Counted from the first letter of the stretch, positions 19,489-27,995 are shown. The stretch is 64,000 bases of DNA from Paraburkholderia sediminicola (GCF_902859805.1 NZ_CADIKC010000002.1:496001-560000); one strand, 5' to 3'. Numbers and translations: made by a program. Notes: generated by a model not told the origin, from the sequence alone.

Positions 19489-20382
19489 ATGTCAAATGCC
19501 TTGGTCGAAGGTGTCAAACGCTACACCGACAATCAAGCCGGGAGTGAGGGCCCGTTCATGACCGCCATCGAGGGCTTGATCATCATCCGCTCGGATCATG
19601 AAAAACATCCCTCTCATCTGATCATGAAGCCGGCCCTCTGTGTCGTCGTTCAAGGCGCCAAGTGGACTACATTCGGTGACAGGCGGTACGACTACAGGGC
19701 AGGACAAGCCCTGATCGTCAACGTCGAGATGCCGGCGTTCAGCAGGATTGTGAAAGCCAGTCCAACAGAGCCATACCTCGCTATTGCGATGGAGTTCGAC
19801 CTTGCCATCATGCGCGATGTCATGGCATGCCTCGATACGCCGCCTGCGCCGGAAGACGAGCTCGGGCACGGCGTATTTGTGACAGAGATCGACGGCCCGC
19901 TCGCTGACTGCATGCTGCGCATGGTGCGCCTCCTCGACACGCCTCACGCGATTCCCATTCTCGCGCCGATGATCAAGCGGGAAATCTGCTACTGGTTGCT
20001 CACGGGGCGTCACGGCAACGAGGTCGCCCGCGTCGTGCTGGCCACCAGCCATGTGCATAAAGTCGTGACTGCCATCCATGCGTTAAGAGGCCAATTCACC
20101 GAGACCGTACGCATCGAGGATCTGGCCGCCGTGGCACAAATGAGTCCGTCGGCATTCCACAGGCAGTTCAAGGCGCTGACATCGATGACGCCGTTGCAAT
20201 ACCAGAAGCAGCTTCGCCTGCTTGAAGCACGCAACCTGATGGTGGCAGGCATTGCCAATGCCGAAGCGGCGGCCTATCAGGTGGGCTACGAAAGCGCATC
20301 GCAATTCAGCCGCGAATATTCGCGCATGTTTGGAGCGCCACCTCGGCGTGACATAGAGGCTTTGAAAACGGCAACGCCCTAG
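19489..20382 (+). CDS. AraC-family transcriptional regulator
   Basis: 297 residues. The N-terminal domain (PF06719 type; VVVQGAKWTTFGDRRYDYRAGQ in pieces) is followed by two helix-turn-helix motifs in the last 100 residues, ending AAAYQVGYESASQFSREYSRMFG in segments. This subgroup typically controls adjacent aldehyde or quinone reductase genes. AAGGAG is placed 7 nt before the ATG. It is divergent from the SDR gene, its likely target. Confidence 0.9.
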   Translation: MSNALVEGVKRYTDNQAGSEGPFMTAIEGLIIIRSDHEKHPSHLIMKPALCVVVQGAKWTTFGDRRYDYRAGQALIVNVEMPAFSRIVKASPTEPYLAIAMEFDLAIMRDVMACLDTPPAPEDELGHGVFVTEIDGPLADCMLRMVRLLDTPHAIPILAPMIKREICYWLLTGRHGNEVARVVLATSHVHKVVTAIHALRGQFTETVRIEDLAAVAQMSPSAFHRQFKALTSMTPLQYQKQLRLLEARNLMVAGIANAEAAAYQVGYESASQFSREYSRMFGAPPRRDIEALKTATP

Positions 20383-20407
20383 TGCCCTGGTGCTTCATGC
20401 CGCCGTA

Positions 20408-21310
20408 TCAATTCGCATCGCGCACCCAGTTGCCGCCATGCGCCGCGGCCTGCGCAGCGGGCGACGTGGCGAGATAGGCAAGCGCCTGCTCGGTCGAGCC
20501 TTCGTGATGCGGTGTATAGCGTGGATTGAAATAGCGTAGCGCTGCGGCGATCATTTTCCAGAACGACGGCAGGCAACCGCGCCGCGCCCCGGCGCGCCAG
20601 GCGAGGATAAAACCGCGGTACGTACCGGCGTCGGGATCGCGCCGGTGCATGAAGCGCGCGCCGTGCGTGAGAAAGTACAGCAGAAGAATCACCGTCGACA
20701 GCATATGGAAGCAGCGTTCGAAGTAAGTGCCGCCCATATGCCGGAAGATGTCGAAGGCTACGGTGCGATGCTCCACTTCTTCCGCACCGTGCCAGCGCAG
20801 CAGGTCGAGCATGGTTGGGTCGGCATGAGCGGCATCGAGTCCGTTGGCATTGAGCACCCAATTGCCGAGATAACCAAAAAAGTGTTCCAGCGCGGCGATA
20901 ACACCCAACTGTTGACGCAGCCAGAAGCGCGTTTTGCCGATCTTCAATCCAAGCGGTTGCTCGCCGAGTAGCTTGCCAAACAACCAGTCGAGTTTCTTTG
21001 TGAAAGGCTGCGTGTCGATGCCGTGAGCCTTGTAGTAGTGCGTGAGCACACCGCCGTGCGAGCGCGAATGCACCGCTTCCTGCCTGAGAAACCCCTCTGC
21101 GTCGTCGCGCAGCGCCGGATCGGTGATCAGCGGCAACGCCTTGTTGTAGACGCGGCAGAACCACAATTCTCCGGCGGGGAACAGCAGGTTCAGCACATTG
21201 ATGATGTGCGTGCTCGACGGGTCACCGGGAATCCACTGGATCGGCGTTCGACTCCAGTCGAATTTCACATGGCGTGCCCTGATCTTGTATTGAGTGTGCT
21301 CTTGGGTCAT
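20408..21310 (-). CDS. PF10118-family metal-dependent hydrolase-like protein
   Basis: 300 residues. EAVHSRSHGGVLTHYYKAHG and WHGAEEVEHRTVAFDIFRHMGG (in parts) carry the His/Glu residues that define the PF10118 family, annotated as predicted metal-dependent hydrolase and probably a helical di-metal protein. At least one hydrophobic helix (MLSTVILLLYFLTHGARF) suggests membrane association. GGAGACC stands before the ATG. It is the last gene of an apparent operon with the M24 peptidase homologue and the epoxide-hydrolase/SDR fusion, spaced by 28 nt, so a shared lipid-like substrate is plausible but not shown. Confidence 0.82.
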   Translation of the reverse strand: MTQEHTQYKIRARHVKFDWSRTPIQWIPGDPSSTHIINVLNLLFPAGELWFCRVYNKALPLITDPALRDDAEGFLRQEAVHSRSHGGVLTHYYKAHGIDTQPFTKKLDWLFGKLLGEQPLGLKIGKTRFWLRQQLGVIAALEHFFGYLGNWVLNANGLDAAHADPTMLDLLRWHGAEEVEHRTVAFDIFRHMGGTYFERCFHMLSTVILLLYFLTHGARFMHRRDPDAGTYRGFILAWRAGARRGCLPSFWKMIAAALRYFNPRYTPHHEGSTEQALAYLATSPAAQAAAHGGNWVRDAN

Positions 21311-21338
21311 GACGGTCTCCGGCATCCAGTGAGTGAGA

Positions 21339-23138
21339 TCAGCGCGGCACCATGCCGATGCGAGCGATCACGCGGCTTAGTCCGGGCATGTAGCGCGAGA
21401 TGAAACGCATTGAATGCGCCTCAATGCCGATGGCCACCACAGGCTTGTTGCGCAATACCGCGCGCAGTGCGGCTTTCGCGACCGTCTCGGGTTGCAGGCC
21501 GCGCATCTGGTAAAGCCTGGTGGCTTTCTGGCGCATACGGTCCTGCTCCTGAGCGCTGGCGCCGACGTACTGGGTTGAGGCCATGATTCCAGTCTCGGCA
21601 AACCCCGGGCAGATTGCGCTGACGCCGATACCGTGAGCGGCGAGTTCTCCGCGCATGCACTCGCTAAGCATCAATACGGCAGCCTTGGTGGTCGCATAGG
21701 CCGGCAGATCGCGCGAAGGAGCGAAGGCAGCGGCCGACGCCGTGTTGATGATGTGACCGCCATTGCCGCGCTTTACCATCTGCCGGGCGAACAGGCGTGA
21801 ACCGTGAATCACGCCCCACAGGTTGACGTGAAGAATGCGTTCCCAGTCTTGTGTCGAGGTGTCGAGCACGCCGCCTGCCATGCCAATGCCGGCGTTGTTG
21901 ACCACGATGTCGGCTCCGCCGAGATCCGTTCCAACCCAGTCCGCTAGCCCTTCCATCTGTTCGGCGCTGCCGACGTCGGCCTTGCGCGCATATGCCTGGC
22001 AGCCTGACAACCTGGCCAGGGTAGCCGTGCGTTCCGCGCTTGCCGTGTCGATATCGACCGCGACCACTGCGGCGCCCTGCTTCGCGAATTCCAGTGCAAT
22101 GCATCGCCCGATACCGCTGCCTGCGCCAGTCACGACCGCGAGCTTGCCGCTGAGCGGTCTACGTGCGGCATCCATACGGGCGCGTTGCAACGTGTCCGGT
22201 TCGGCGCCGCCTTCAGTGTGATCAACGAGCTCACGCACCATCCGCGCCATCTGTTCAGGGTGCGTGACCGGCAGCCAGTGCCGCGCGGTCAGCTCACGGC
22301 GCCAGTACTGCGGCACCCATCGCGAAAGATCCTCGGACAAGGCCGGGCTGACGTATTTGTCCTGCGTCGGCACGATCACCTGGACCGGCGCGTGTGCGTA
22401 GCGCTTGCGCGGCGTGAACAGGCAGCGGATGAAGTTGGCGCGATACAGCGATACGCCACGCACGCCGTCCTGCGTTTGCGTCGGGCGCGGCGCGATCTGC
22501 GTCTTTTCCACACGACGCAATACGCGTGGCCACGCGCGGCCGAGCCATACGCGCCAGGTCACGCCTGGCAGCACCGGCAAATGGAAAAGCAGCACATACC
22601 AGGAGCGCACCAGTTGACCCAATAGCTTGCCGATCGAACGCGGCGTGGGACGCAGCAAACGCGCACGGATCCAGTAAGCGACATGGTCGAGGCAAGGACC
22701 CGAACACGACGTGTACGACGCAATGCGCCCGCGCAAACGCTCTTCGGTGACGAACTCCCAGCCCTGGATCGAACCCCAGTCGTGCGCCACCAGATGGACG
22801 GCGCGATTGGGGCTAACGGCATCGATGACTGCGATGAAGTCGTCGGTGAGTTTCCCCAGACGGTAAGCAGCCGTCCCTTTAGGCGCAGTGGATTGCCCCG
22901 CGCCGCGAACATCGTAAGCAATCACGTGGAAATCGTGGGCCAGCAATCCGGCCACGGCGTCCCAGACTTCGCTGTTGTCGGGGTAGCCATGCACTAACAC
23001 CACCGTAGGCCGGGCGGGGTCGCCCCATGCCCTGGCGGCAAGCGTCACGTCGCCCGAGCTCACCGTGAATTCGGTGCGGCGTGTGGCGGCTGGCGCTTCG
23101 TACAGCGTGGGCGATACCGGTTCGGTTAGAAGTTGCAT
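21339..23138 (-). CDS. fusion of alpha/beta hydrolase (epoxide-hydrolase-like) and SDR
   Basis: 599 residues with two complete enzyme domains. Residues about 20-300 form an alpha/beta hydrolase: oxyanion segment HGYPDN (50-55) and HDWGS with Asp120 in the nucleophile position, as in epoxide hydrolases and dehalogenases. From about 330 a classical SDR begins (KLAVVTGAGSGIGRC, VVNNAGIG, S then YATTK). Such fusions occur in Burkholderia and mycobacteria. An ATG five codons upstream overlaps the previous stop as ATGA, but the start used has GGAGG before it. An epoxide or ester product could be passed to the dehydrogenase half. Confidence 0.88.
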   Translation of the reverse strand: MQLLTEPVSPTLYEAPAATRRTEFTVSSGDVTLAARAWGDPARPTVVLVHGYPDNSEVWDAVAGLLAHDFHVIAYDVRGAGQSTAPKGTAAYRLGKLTDDFIAVIDAVSPNRAVHLVAHDWGSIQGWEFVTEERLRGRIASYTSCSGPCLDHVAYWIRARLLRPTPRSIGKLLGQLVRSWYVLLFHLPVLPGVTWRVWLGRAWPRVLRRVEKTQIAPRPTQTQDGVRGVSLYRANFIRCLFTPRKRYAHAPVQVIVPTQDKYVSPALSEDLSRWVPQYWRRELTARHWLPVTHPEQMARMVRELVDHTEGGAEPDTLQRARMDAARRPLSGKLAVVTGAGSGIGRCIALEFAKQGAAVVAVDIDTASAERTATLARLSGCQAYARKADVGSAEQMEGLADWVGTDLGGADIVVNNAGIGMAGGVLDTSTQDWERILHVNLWGVIHGSRLFARQMVKRGNGGHIINTASAAAFAPSRDLPAYATTKAAVLMLSECMRGELAAHGIGVSAICPGFAETGIMASTQYVGASAQEQDRMRQKATRLYQMRGLQPETVAKAALRAVLRNKPVVAIGIEAHSMRFISRYMPGLSRVIARIGMVPR

Positions 23139-23149
23139 GCACGCCTCCG

Positions 23150-24022
23150 TCATGCCGCGACCAACACCCGCCCGCGCTGCGCCCAGCGGCGCACGTGCGG
23201 GAGGTCGTCGTCGAGCCAGTAGGCGTCGTCATCGGTGATGACCAGCAACTCTTCAAATTTGGCGCCCACACCCTGAAAGCCGAGATGCGGCTCGACGGCC
23301 CAGAGGCCGGGCGTCGGCGCATGATCGGAGCGGCGATCGATCGACCATAACGGCGACCAGCCCTCCTTCCTGCCCGCGCTAACCTGGTCGAGGACCAGGT
23401 TGCGCGTGGCGTTCAGGCCGAAACGCGCAACGAAACGCGGCTTGGCCGACTGGTTCAGTTTCGCGACACGATGCGCGAGCACCTTGAACGGATAGGCCTT
23501 GTGGCGCGGCTCGACGCCCTGTTTTCTGCACAACAGGTCGACCGCGCGCGCCACGTCGGCAAGCGTGTGCCGTTGCTTCACCATGGTGACGATCAACTCG
23601 CGGTGCTCGGCCAGATCGTCTTTCAGCTGTTCGAGCGTGGGATTCGTGCCGACGCAGGTGGCGTAGCCGACATCGGCGATTACTCCGTTCAGCACCGGCG
23701 CCACGTCGAGAATGACCGGCATGTTTTCTTCCAGCCGGCGCGAACTCGGAAAGAATGCGAGGTTAAAACCGGCCATGTGCGACAGCCCGGAAAAACCTTC
23801 AAAGGCGGTACGGTCGCCAAACCACGCGAAGGGTTTGTGCAGCCAGTCGTGCACGCCGTGGTCCTGTAGCCATTCGGTCAACAGCCGGGCGGCGTCCTTC
23901 TCCGTCATGCCCGGTTGGAGCATTTCGCCGACGCTCTCGACACAGCGATAGGCCAGTTGCTGGACTTCGCGGAACTGCGCCAGTTCTTCCACGTCGACCT
24001 GTGGAATGGACTTGTCACCCAT
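23150..24022 (-). CDS. M24-family metallopeptidase homologue
   Basis: 290 residues with the pita-bread fold of methionine aminopeptidase, Xaa-Pro peptidase and creatinase proteins. GMTEKDAARLLTEWL opens the fold, VILDVAPVLNGVIADVGYA carries two Asp at the metal-site region, and VEPHLGF carries a late Glu. Some canonical metal-ligand spacings are hard to place by eye, so catalytic competence is uncertain. The start is chosen at GGGAGG-n-ATG; the open frame upstream only reads through a hexanucleotide repeat. It is the first gene of the operon with the hydrolase/SDR fusion. Confidence 0.75.
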   Translation of the reverse strand: MGDKSIPQVDVEELAQFREVQQLAYRCVESVGEMLQPGMTEKDAARLLTEWLQDHGVHDWLHKPFAWFGDRTAFEGFSGLSHMAGFNLAFFPSSRRLEENMPVILDVAPVLNGVIADVGYATCVGTNPTLEQLKDDLAEHRELIVTMVKQRHTLADVARAVDLLCRKQGVEPRHKAYPFKVLAHRVAKLNQSAKPRFVARFGLNATRNLVLDQVSAGRKEGWSPLWSIDRRSDHAPTPGLWAVEPHLGFQGVGAKFEELLVITDDDAYWLDDDLPHVRRWAQRGRVLVAA

Positions 24023-24085
24023 ACATGCCTCCCGAATGTGCTGTCGACGGGGATGCGGACGCCCGTCATTATGACAGTTTTTATT

Positions 24086-24105
24086 GTTACATTGTTTGAT
24101 GTAAC
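24086..24105. promoter_or_regulatory. 20-bp operator-like palindrome
   Basis: GTTACATTGTTTGATGTAAC has perfect 7-bp arms and lies 64 nt upstream of the M24 peptidase start, in an AT-rich promoter-like stretch. The form is typical of TetR-family sites. No TetR gene is in this window, so the regulator is unknown. Confidence 0.6.
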
Positions 24106-24154
24106 GATTGGATCGTACACCACCCGGGGCGCTCGTCCACTGGTTGTTTTCCCT

Positions 24155-24222
24155 GGGGGCTGGGGCTGGGGCTGGGGCTGGGGCTGGGGCTGGGGCTGGG
24201 GCTGGGGTTGGGGCTGGCGGGC
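24155..24222. repeat. G-rich hexanucleotide tandem array
   Basis: About ten copies of GGGGCT, the last ones degenerate (one GGGGTT). Runs of four G separated by two bases could form G-quadruplexes on the plus strand, and such arrays are prone to slippage. Confidence 0.85.
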
Positions 24223-24409
24223 TGGGGATGCGGGGGCGTGGAAGCCGTCCGGTTAGCCGATGCCTGAACTCAGGCACCGACTCCGGCATCAGCCGTATGG
24301 CGCGGGGATGCGGTGACTTACGTGCCGGAGCGTTGCTAGTTCTTCGGCAAACCGCGTATATGTTCCGGCTGTTGAGCGGCTACTGACTGGCCGCTGACTA
24401 GCTGATGAC

Positions 24410-26200
24410 TTAAGGAACCGGCGGGAAATTCCGCTTGCCGGTATGGATTGGCAAGCGCCGGAAGCGCTCTTTCTTATGCTCTTCGTCGAAGTGGGCAAGA
24501 GACGGCTTGACCAGATCGCTGCGCGACACAATGCCGACCAGTTGCAATGTTTCGGAGTCCGTGACTACGGGCAAGCGTTCGAGACCGTGCACTGCAAGCC
24601 GCGTTGCGACGAGCCGACAGGTTTCGCTCGGCAATGCAAATGCGGGGGAACGGTGGCGCAACACGTCAGCGAGGCGCGACTCGAACGCATCGATTGTCTC
24701 GTCATCGCGAATTTTTTCCAGTAGCGCGCGATCGACGACGCCTGCCAGCACGCCCTCACGCACGACCGGATAAGCCCGATGCGTCTGCGTCGCGCCGAAG
24801 AACGTTGCTAGCGCTTCGCCCACGGATATATCGCCATCGATTGTCTCGACCGTACGCGACATCACCTCGTCGACATGGTGGCGCTCGAGCGGATCGACGC
24901 CGTATTCCCGGTAGATGTGATAGCCACGCCGGGCAATTTTCTCGGTCATGATGGAGCGCTTCATGACGACCGTTGCAAACCCGTGTGCGACCAGCGTCGC
25001 GGCGAGCAGCGGCAGCAATGCGTTGCTGTCGTGCGTGAGGCCGAAGGCGAACACGATTGCGGTCAACGGCGCGCCCAAGGTAGCGCCAAGCGTAGCCGCC
25101 ATGCAGACGAGCGGCCACAGGGCAGGTTCGCCGCCCGGCAATACGTGACCGAGCACGACGCCGAGCCCTGCGCCCAGCATGAGCAACGGTGCCAGCACGC
25201 CGCCTGAAGTGCCCGAGCCCAACGCCACGACCCAGATGATCGCTTTCACGATCAGAATCGCCAGTGCGATCTGGATGGCAATGTGCTGGTGCAACAGGTC
25301 GCCAATCACGTCGTAGCCGACACCCAGCGCGCGAGGCTCAAGAAAGCCGCCGATGCCGACGACGAGGCCGCCGAGCGCGGGCCACCACATCCAATGGATG
25401 GGCAGCTTGCCGAACAGGTCTTCGGTCTTGTACAACGCGGCCGACAAGCCCGACGCGAGCGCGCCGGACAGCAGGCCTGCAATGACGCAGGACACCAGCG
25501 ACAGCGCGCCGGGAGGCGCAGTCTCAAGCGGAAACAGCGGCCCCGTGCCGAAGAATGCCGCGCGTGCAAAGCCCGCAACCGCGCACGCAAGGGCAACCGG
25601 CAGAAAACTGCGCGGACGCCATTCGAACAGCAGCAATTCGACCGCCAGCAGCACGGCCGCCACCGGCGTGCCGAAAACCGCTGTCATGCCCGCCGCTGCG
25701 CCGGCAACCAGCAACGTCTTGCGTTCCGCGGACGTGACCTTCACGCACTGCGCGATAAGCGACCCGAGCGCGCCGCCCGTCATGATGATCGGGCCTTCCG
25801 CGCCGAACGGCCCGCCACTGCCGATCACAATGCCGGAAGACAGCGGTTTGAGAATCGCCACTTTCGGCGACATGCGGCTCTTGCCGAACAGAATGGCTTC
25901 GATCGCTTCGGGAATGCCATGTCCACGAATCTTTTCCGAACCGTAGCGGGCCATGAAACCGACGATAAGGCCGCCGATCACCGGGATGATCACCACCCAG
26001 ATCCCCAACGTATTCAGGGCCGGTGAGCGGTCTGCAAACGAAAATTGCTGAAAGAAAAACAGATTGGTGAACAGATGGATCAGGCTCAGCAGCACAAATG
26101 CGGCAAGCGTGCTGAGCGCGCCGATTCCCGCAGCGAGCGCGGAAATGCCGGGAAGCCGCGCGTTGGTGGAAAAATCACGTTTATGGGTATCGAGACTCAT
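24410..26200 (-). CDS. ClC-family chloride channel/transporter with CBS domains
   Basis: 596 residues. The ClC membrane core (about 20-430) has GHGIPE (93-98) at the first anion site, GSGGPFGAEGP (127-137) with the gating Glu at 135, and GSGTSGGVLAP. Two CBS domains follow (about 445-580: VDEVMSRTVETI and LQLVGIVSRSDLV), which in relatives bind adenine nucleotides. The first-site motif has His where E. coli ClC-ec1 has Ser, so anion preference should not be assumed to be chloride. The stop-to-start gap to the MarR gene upstream is 6 nt, so they form one operon. Confidence 0.93.
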   Translation of the reverse strand: MSLDTHKRDFSTNARLPGISALAAGIGALSTLAAFVLLSLIHLFTNLFFFQQFSFADRSPALNTLGIWVVIIPVIGGLIVGFMARYGSEKIRGHGIPEAIEAILFGKSRMSPKVAILKPLSSGIVIGSGGPFGAEGPIIMTGGALGSLIAQCVKVTSAERKTLLVAGAAAGMTAVFGTPVAAVLLAVELLLFEWRPRSFLPVALACAVAGFARAAFFGTGPLFPLETAPPGALSLVSCVIAGLLSGALASGLSAALYKTEDLFGKLPIHWMWWPALGGLVVGIGGFLEPRALGVGYDVIGDLLHQHIAIQIALAILIVKAIIWVVALGSGTSGGVLAPLLMLGAGLGVVLGHVLPGGEPALWPLVCMAATLGATLGAPLTAIVFAFGLTHDSNALLPLLAATLVAHGFATVVMKRSIMTEKIARRGYHIYREYGVDPLERHHVDEVMSRTVETIDGDISVGEALATFFGATQTHRAYPVVREGVLAGVVDRALLEKIRDDETIDAFESRLADVLRHRSPAFALPSETCRLVATRLAVHGLERLPVVTDSETLQLVGIVSRSDLVKPSLAHFDEEHKKERFRRLPIHTGKRNFPPVP

Positions 26201-26206
26201 GGTGAC

Positions 26207-26620
26207 TCAAACATCGATCTGGGGGACATTGAACGTGCCTTTGAGCGACTTCAGTTCGGCACGGTGCATTTCGGCGAGACGGGCCAGCACCTGCTCGCCC
26301 GCTTTCAGCAAATGAACCTCGACCTGGCGGCGGTCCGTCTCACTGATCTTTCTGCGGACCAGGTCTAGCGCCTCACAGCGGGACACGAGCGCGACCACAC
26401 CGTGATGCTGCGCCTGAAGCCGTTCCGCAAGCTCGCCGACGGTTGCCCAGTCGCGCTCCGGATAGCCCTTGATATGCAGAAGCAGCAGATACTGCAATGG
26501 CGTAATGCCTTCGCCCTGGGCGGCCTGCTCAGAAAAACGCTCGAAGCGCCGCATCTGGTAGCGAAACTCGGACAGTTGCTCGAAGTTCGCCTTGGTCAAG
26601 CCGCGCGTGAGTGTTTTCAT
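26207..26620 (-). CDS. MarR-family transcriptional regulator
   Basis: 137 residues with a winged helix core. LQYLLLLHIKGYPERDWATVGELAERLQAQHHGVVALVSRCEALDLVRRK (in segments) is the recognition helix and wing, and SETDRRQVEVHLLKAG follows. It starts the operon that contains the ClC-CBS gene. A 19-bp palindrome 34 nt upstream of its start suggests autoregulation, and a matching half-identical palindrome stands in front of the HPP-CBS gene. The ligand is unknown. Confidence 0.9.
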   Translation of the reverse strand: MKTLTRGLTKANFEQLSEFRYQMRRFERFSEQAAQGEGITPLQYLLLLHIKGYPERDWATVGELAERLQAQHHGVVALVSRCEALDLVRRKISETDRRQVEVHLLKAGEQVLARLAEMHRAELKSLKGTFNVPQIDV

Positions 26621-26653
26621 CGGAGTACCGTGCAGAAATAGGTAAAGCGAAAT

Positions 26654-26672
26654 AATATCACGTCGTGATATT
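26654..26672. promoter_or_regulatory. MarR operator upstream of marR-ClC operon
   Basis: AATATCACGTCGTGATATT, perfect 9-bp arms around one central base, located between the MarR start and the end of the HPP gene. The arm ATATC/GTGATAT recurs at 27975-27995. Confidence 0.75.
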
Positions 26673-26718
26673 TATGTTCGTATTGAGCCTAGGTGGCTTT
26701 GATAGCGCTATGCCGCGT

Positions 26719-27882
26719 CTATGCCACGCTTCGCTGCTTCGCGTAAGCCTGACGATACAGTCCCGCGATGAGGTCGGCCTGCGTGATCATCCCGGCAAGC
26801 CGCTGATTCGAGTCCAGAACCGGGATGTGGTGGTGCCCGTAGTTCGCGAACACCGGCACCAGTTCGACAATCGGAGTGGTCGCATCGACCGTGCGAACGT
26901 CGACGTTCATCAGTGCACCGACAAGCGGCGCCGGCGTGATGCTGCGCCGGAACCAGCGTTGCATGGGGGACGACAAACCGGCCCCTTTGCTGAACGCCCG
27001 TTTGTCGACAAGGTCGGCGCGGGTCACGATACCGATCACGTGCTGTCTCTCGTCAGTAACCGGGAGCGCTTTGATATGGCGCTGTTTCAGCAGACTCCAT
27101 GCGGCCGACGCCCTCGTGTTTGCCGACACGGCTACCAGCGAACGCGACATGATGTCAGCGCACGTCAGTTCATTGAACGTGCGAGCGTAGGCCTGCAACT
27201 GAACGTCGCGCAGCAGGGATTCCAGATCGTCCGTATCGATATCGAGCAATTCCCCGCGCCGGTTCAGCACCGCCTCGAGGTCCGCACGCGTGAAACCTTC
27301 GTTCGCCGCCGCAGACGATGCGGCCGCGCCTTTGCTCGCACTCTGCGCGACGTGCGGGTATCGATGTCCGGTAGCAGCGTGGTAGACGATAGCCGCGCAC
27401 AGCAGCATGACGGACTGGATCGCAACAGGTTCGGCCACAAAGCGGTAGCCCAGCGCATGCACGGCCGGACCACCAAGGACCGCTGTCAAAGCCACCGCGC
27501 CCGACGGAGGGTGAACACACCGCAGCGCGAACATCGCACAGATCGCCAGCGAAACGGCCAATGCGGCAGCGCCCACCGGATCGGAGATCCAGCTTGCACA
27601 GGCAACGCCGACCGTCGCGGAGACGATATTGCCGCCGATGATGGACCACGGTTGCGCAAGCGGACTGGCGGGAACCGCGAACAGCAGCACAGCCGAAGCG
27701 CCCATTGGCGCCACGAGGAATGGAATGTTCGCTGCCGGCCCGAGAAGGACGTGCATTGTCCCGCCGGTGAACGCAATCCCAAGCAATGCGCCGAGACACG
27801 ATCTCAGCCGTTCCGGCCACCGGACGGCAATGGGATGGGGAGCGAAGCTGGAAAGCCAGCGGATGAGGGCGTAGCGGGACAA
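26719..27882 (-). CDS. HPP-family membrane protein with CBS domains
   Basis: 387 residues. The N-terminal half is an HPP domain (PF04982) with about four to five membrane helices and the namesake motif CVHPPSGAVALTAVLGG. HPP proteins have been linked to nitrite transport in cyanobacteria and plastids. The C-terminal half has two CBS domains (TCADIMSRSLVAVSANT and LAGMITQADLIAGL). The start is probably TTG at 27882: an in-frame TAA lies just upstream and no ATG or GTG is near, so the start is uncertain. A shared operator suggests co-regulation with the ClC-CBS gene. Confidence 0.85.
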   Translation of the reverse strand: MSRYALIRWLSSFAPHPIAVRWPERLRSCLGALLGIAFTGGTMHVLLGPAANIPFLVAPMGASAVLLFAVPASPLAQPWSIIGGNIVSATVGVACASWISDPVGAAALAVSLAICAMFALRCVHPPSGAVALTAVLGGPAVHALGYRFVAEPVAIQSVMLLCAAIVYHAATGHRYPHVAQSASKGAAASSAAANEGFTRADLEAVLNRRGELLDIDTDDLESLLRDVQLQAYARTFNELTCADIMSRSLVAVSANTRASAAWSLLKQRHIKALPVTDERQHVIGIVTRADLVDKRAFSKGAGLSSPMQRWFRRSITPAPLVGALMNVDVRTVDATTPIVELVPVFANYGHHHIPVLDSNQRLAGMITQADLIAGLYRQAYAKQRSVA

Positions 27883-27911
27883 GGTTTAGATGGGAAAGTT
27901 GGAGGGTTTCA

Positions 27912-27950
27912 CGTGGGACCGGACCGCACCTTAAGGTGCAAATCCCCACG
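27912..27950 (-). promoter_or_regulatory. structured leader of the HPP gene
   Basis: CGTGGG and CCCACG enclose GCACCTTAAGGTGC (27926-27939), a perfect 14-bp palindrome. It lies between the operator and the HPP start, within the expected 5' leader. It could be a second operator or an RNA element; no known riboswitch was recognised. Confidence 0.45.
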
Positions 27951-27974
27951 AAATGAAAGTGCGTCTCGCCAGCA

Positions 27975-27995
27975 TTATATCTTGTTGTGATATAA
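27975..27995. promoter_or_regulatory. MarR-type operator upstream of the HPP-CBS gene
   Basis: TTATATC-N7-GATATAA, perfect 7-bp arms. Read as ATATC-N5-GTGATAT it matches the palindrome in front of the marR gene except in the central five bases. Confidence 0.7.

Larger units (their letters stand above)
24023..24409. other. intergenic region before the M24 operon
   Basis: No gene seen. It holds a 20-bp palindrome and a G-rich hexanucleotide array (both listed separately). The remainder, towards the chloride-channel gene, shows nothing recognisable. Confidence 0.7.

Noticed and set aside
24155..24222. Ala-Pro or Gly-Ala repeats as the N-terminus of the M24 peptidase homologue or as a separate protein
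   Set aside because: The repeat is a DNA hexanucleotide array open in many frames; a good ribosome-binding site marks the true start at 24022.
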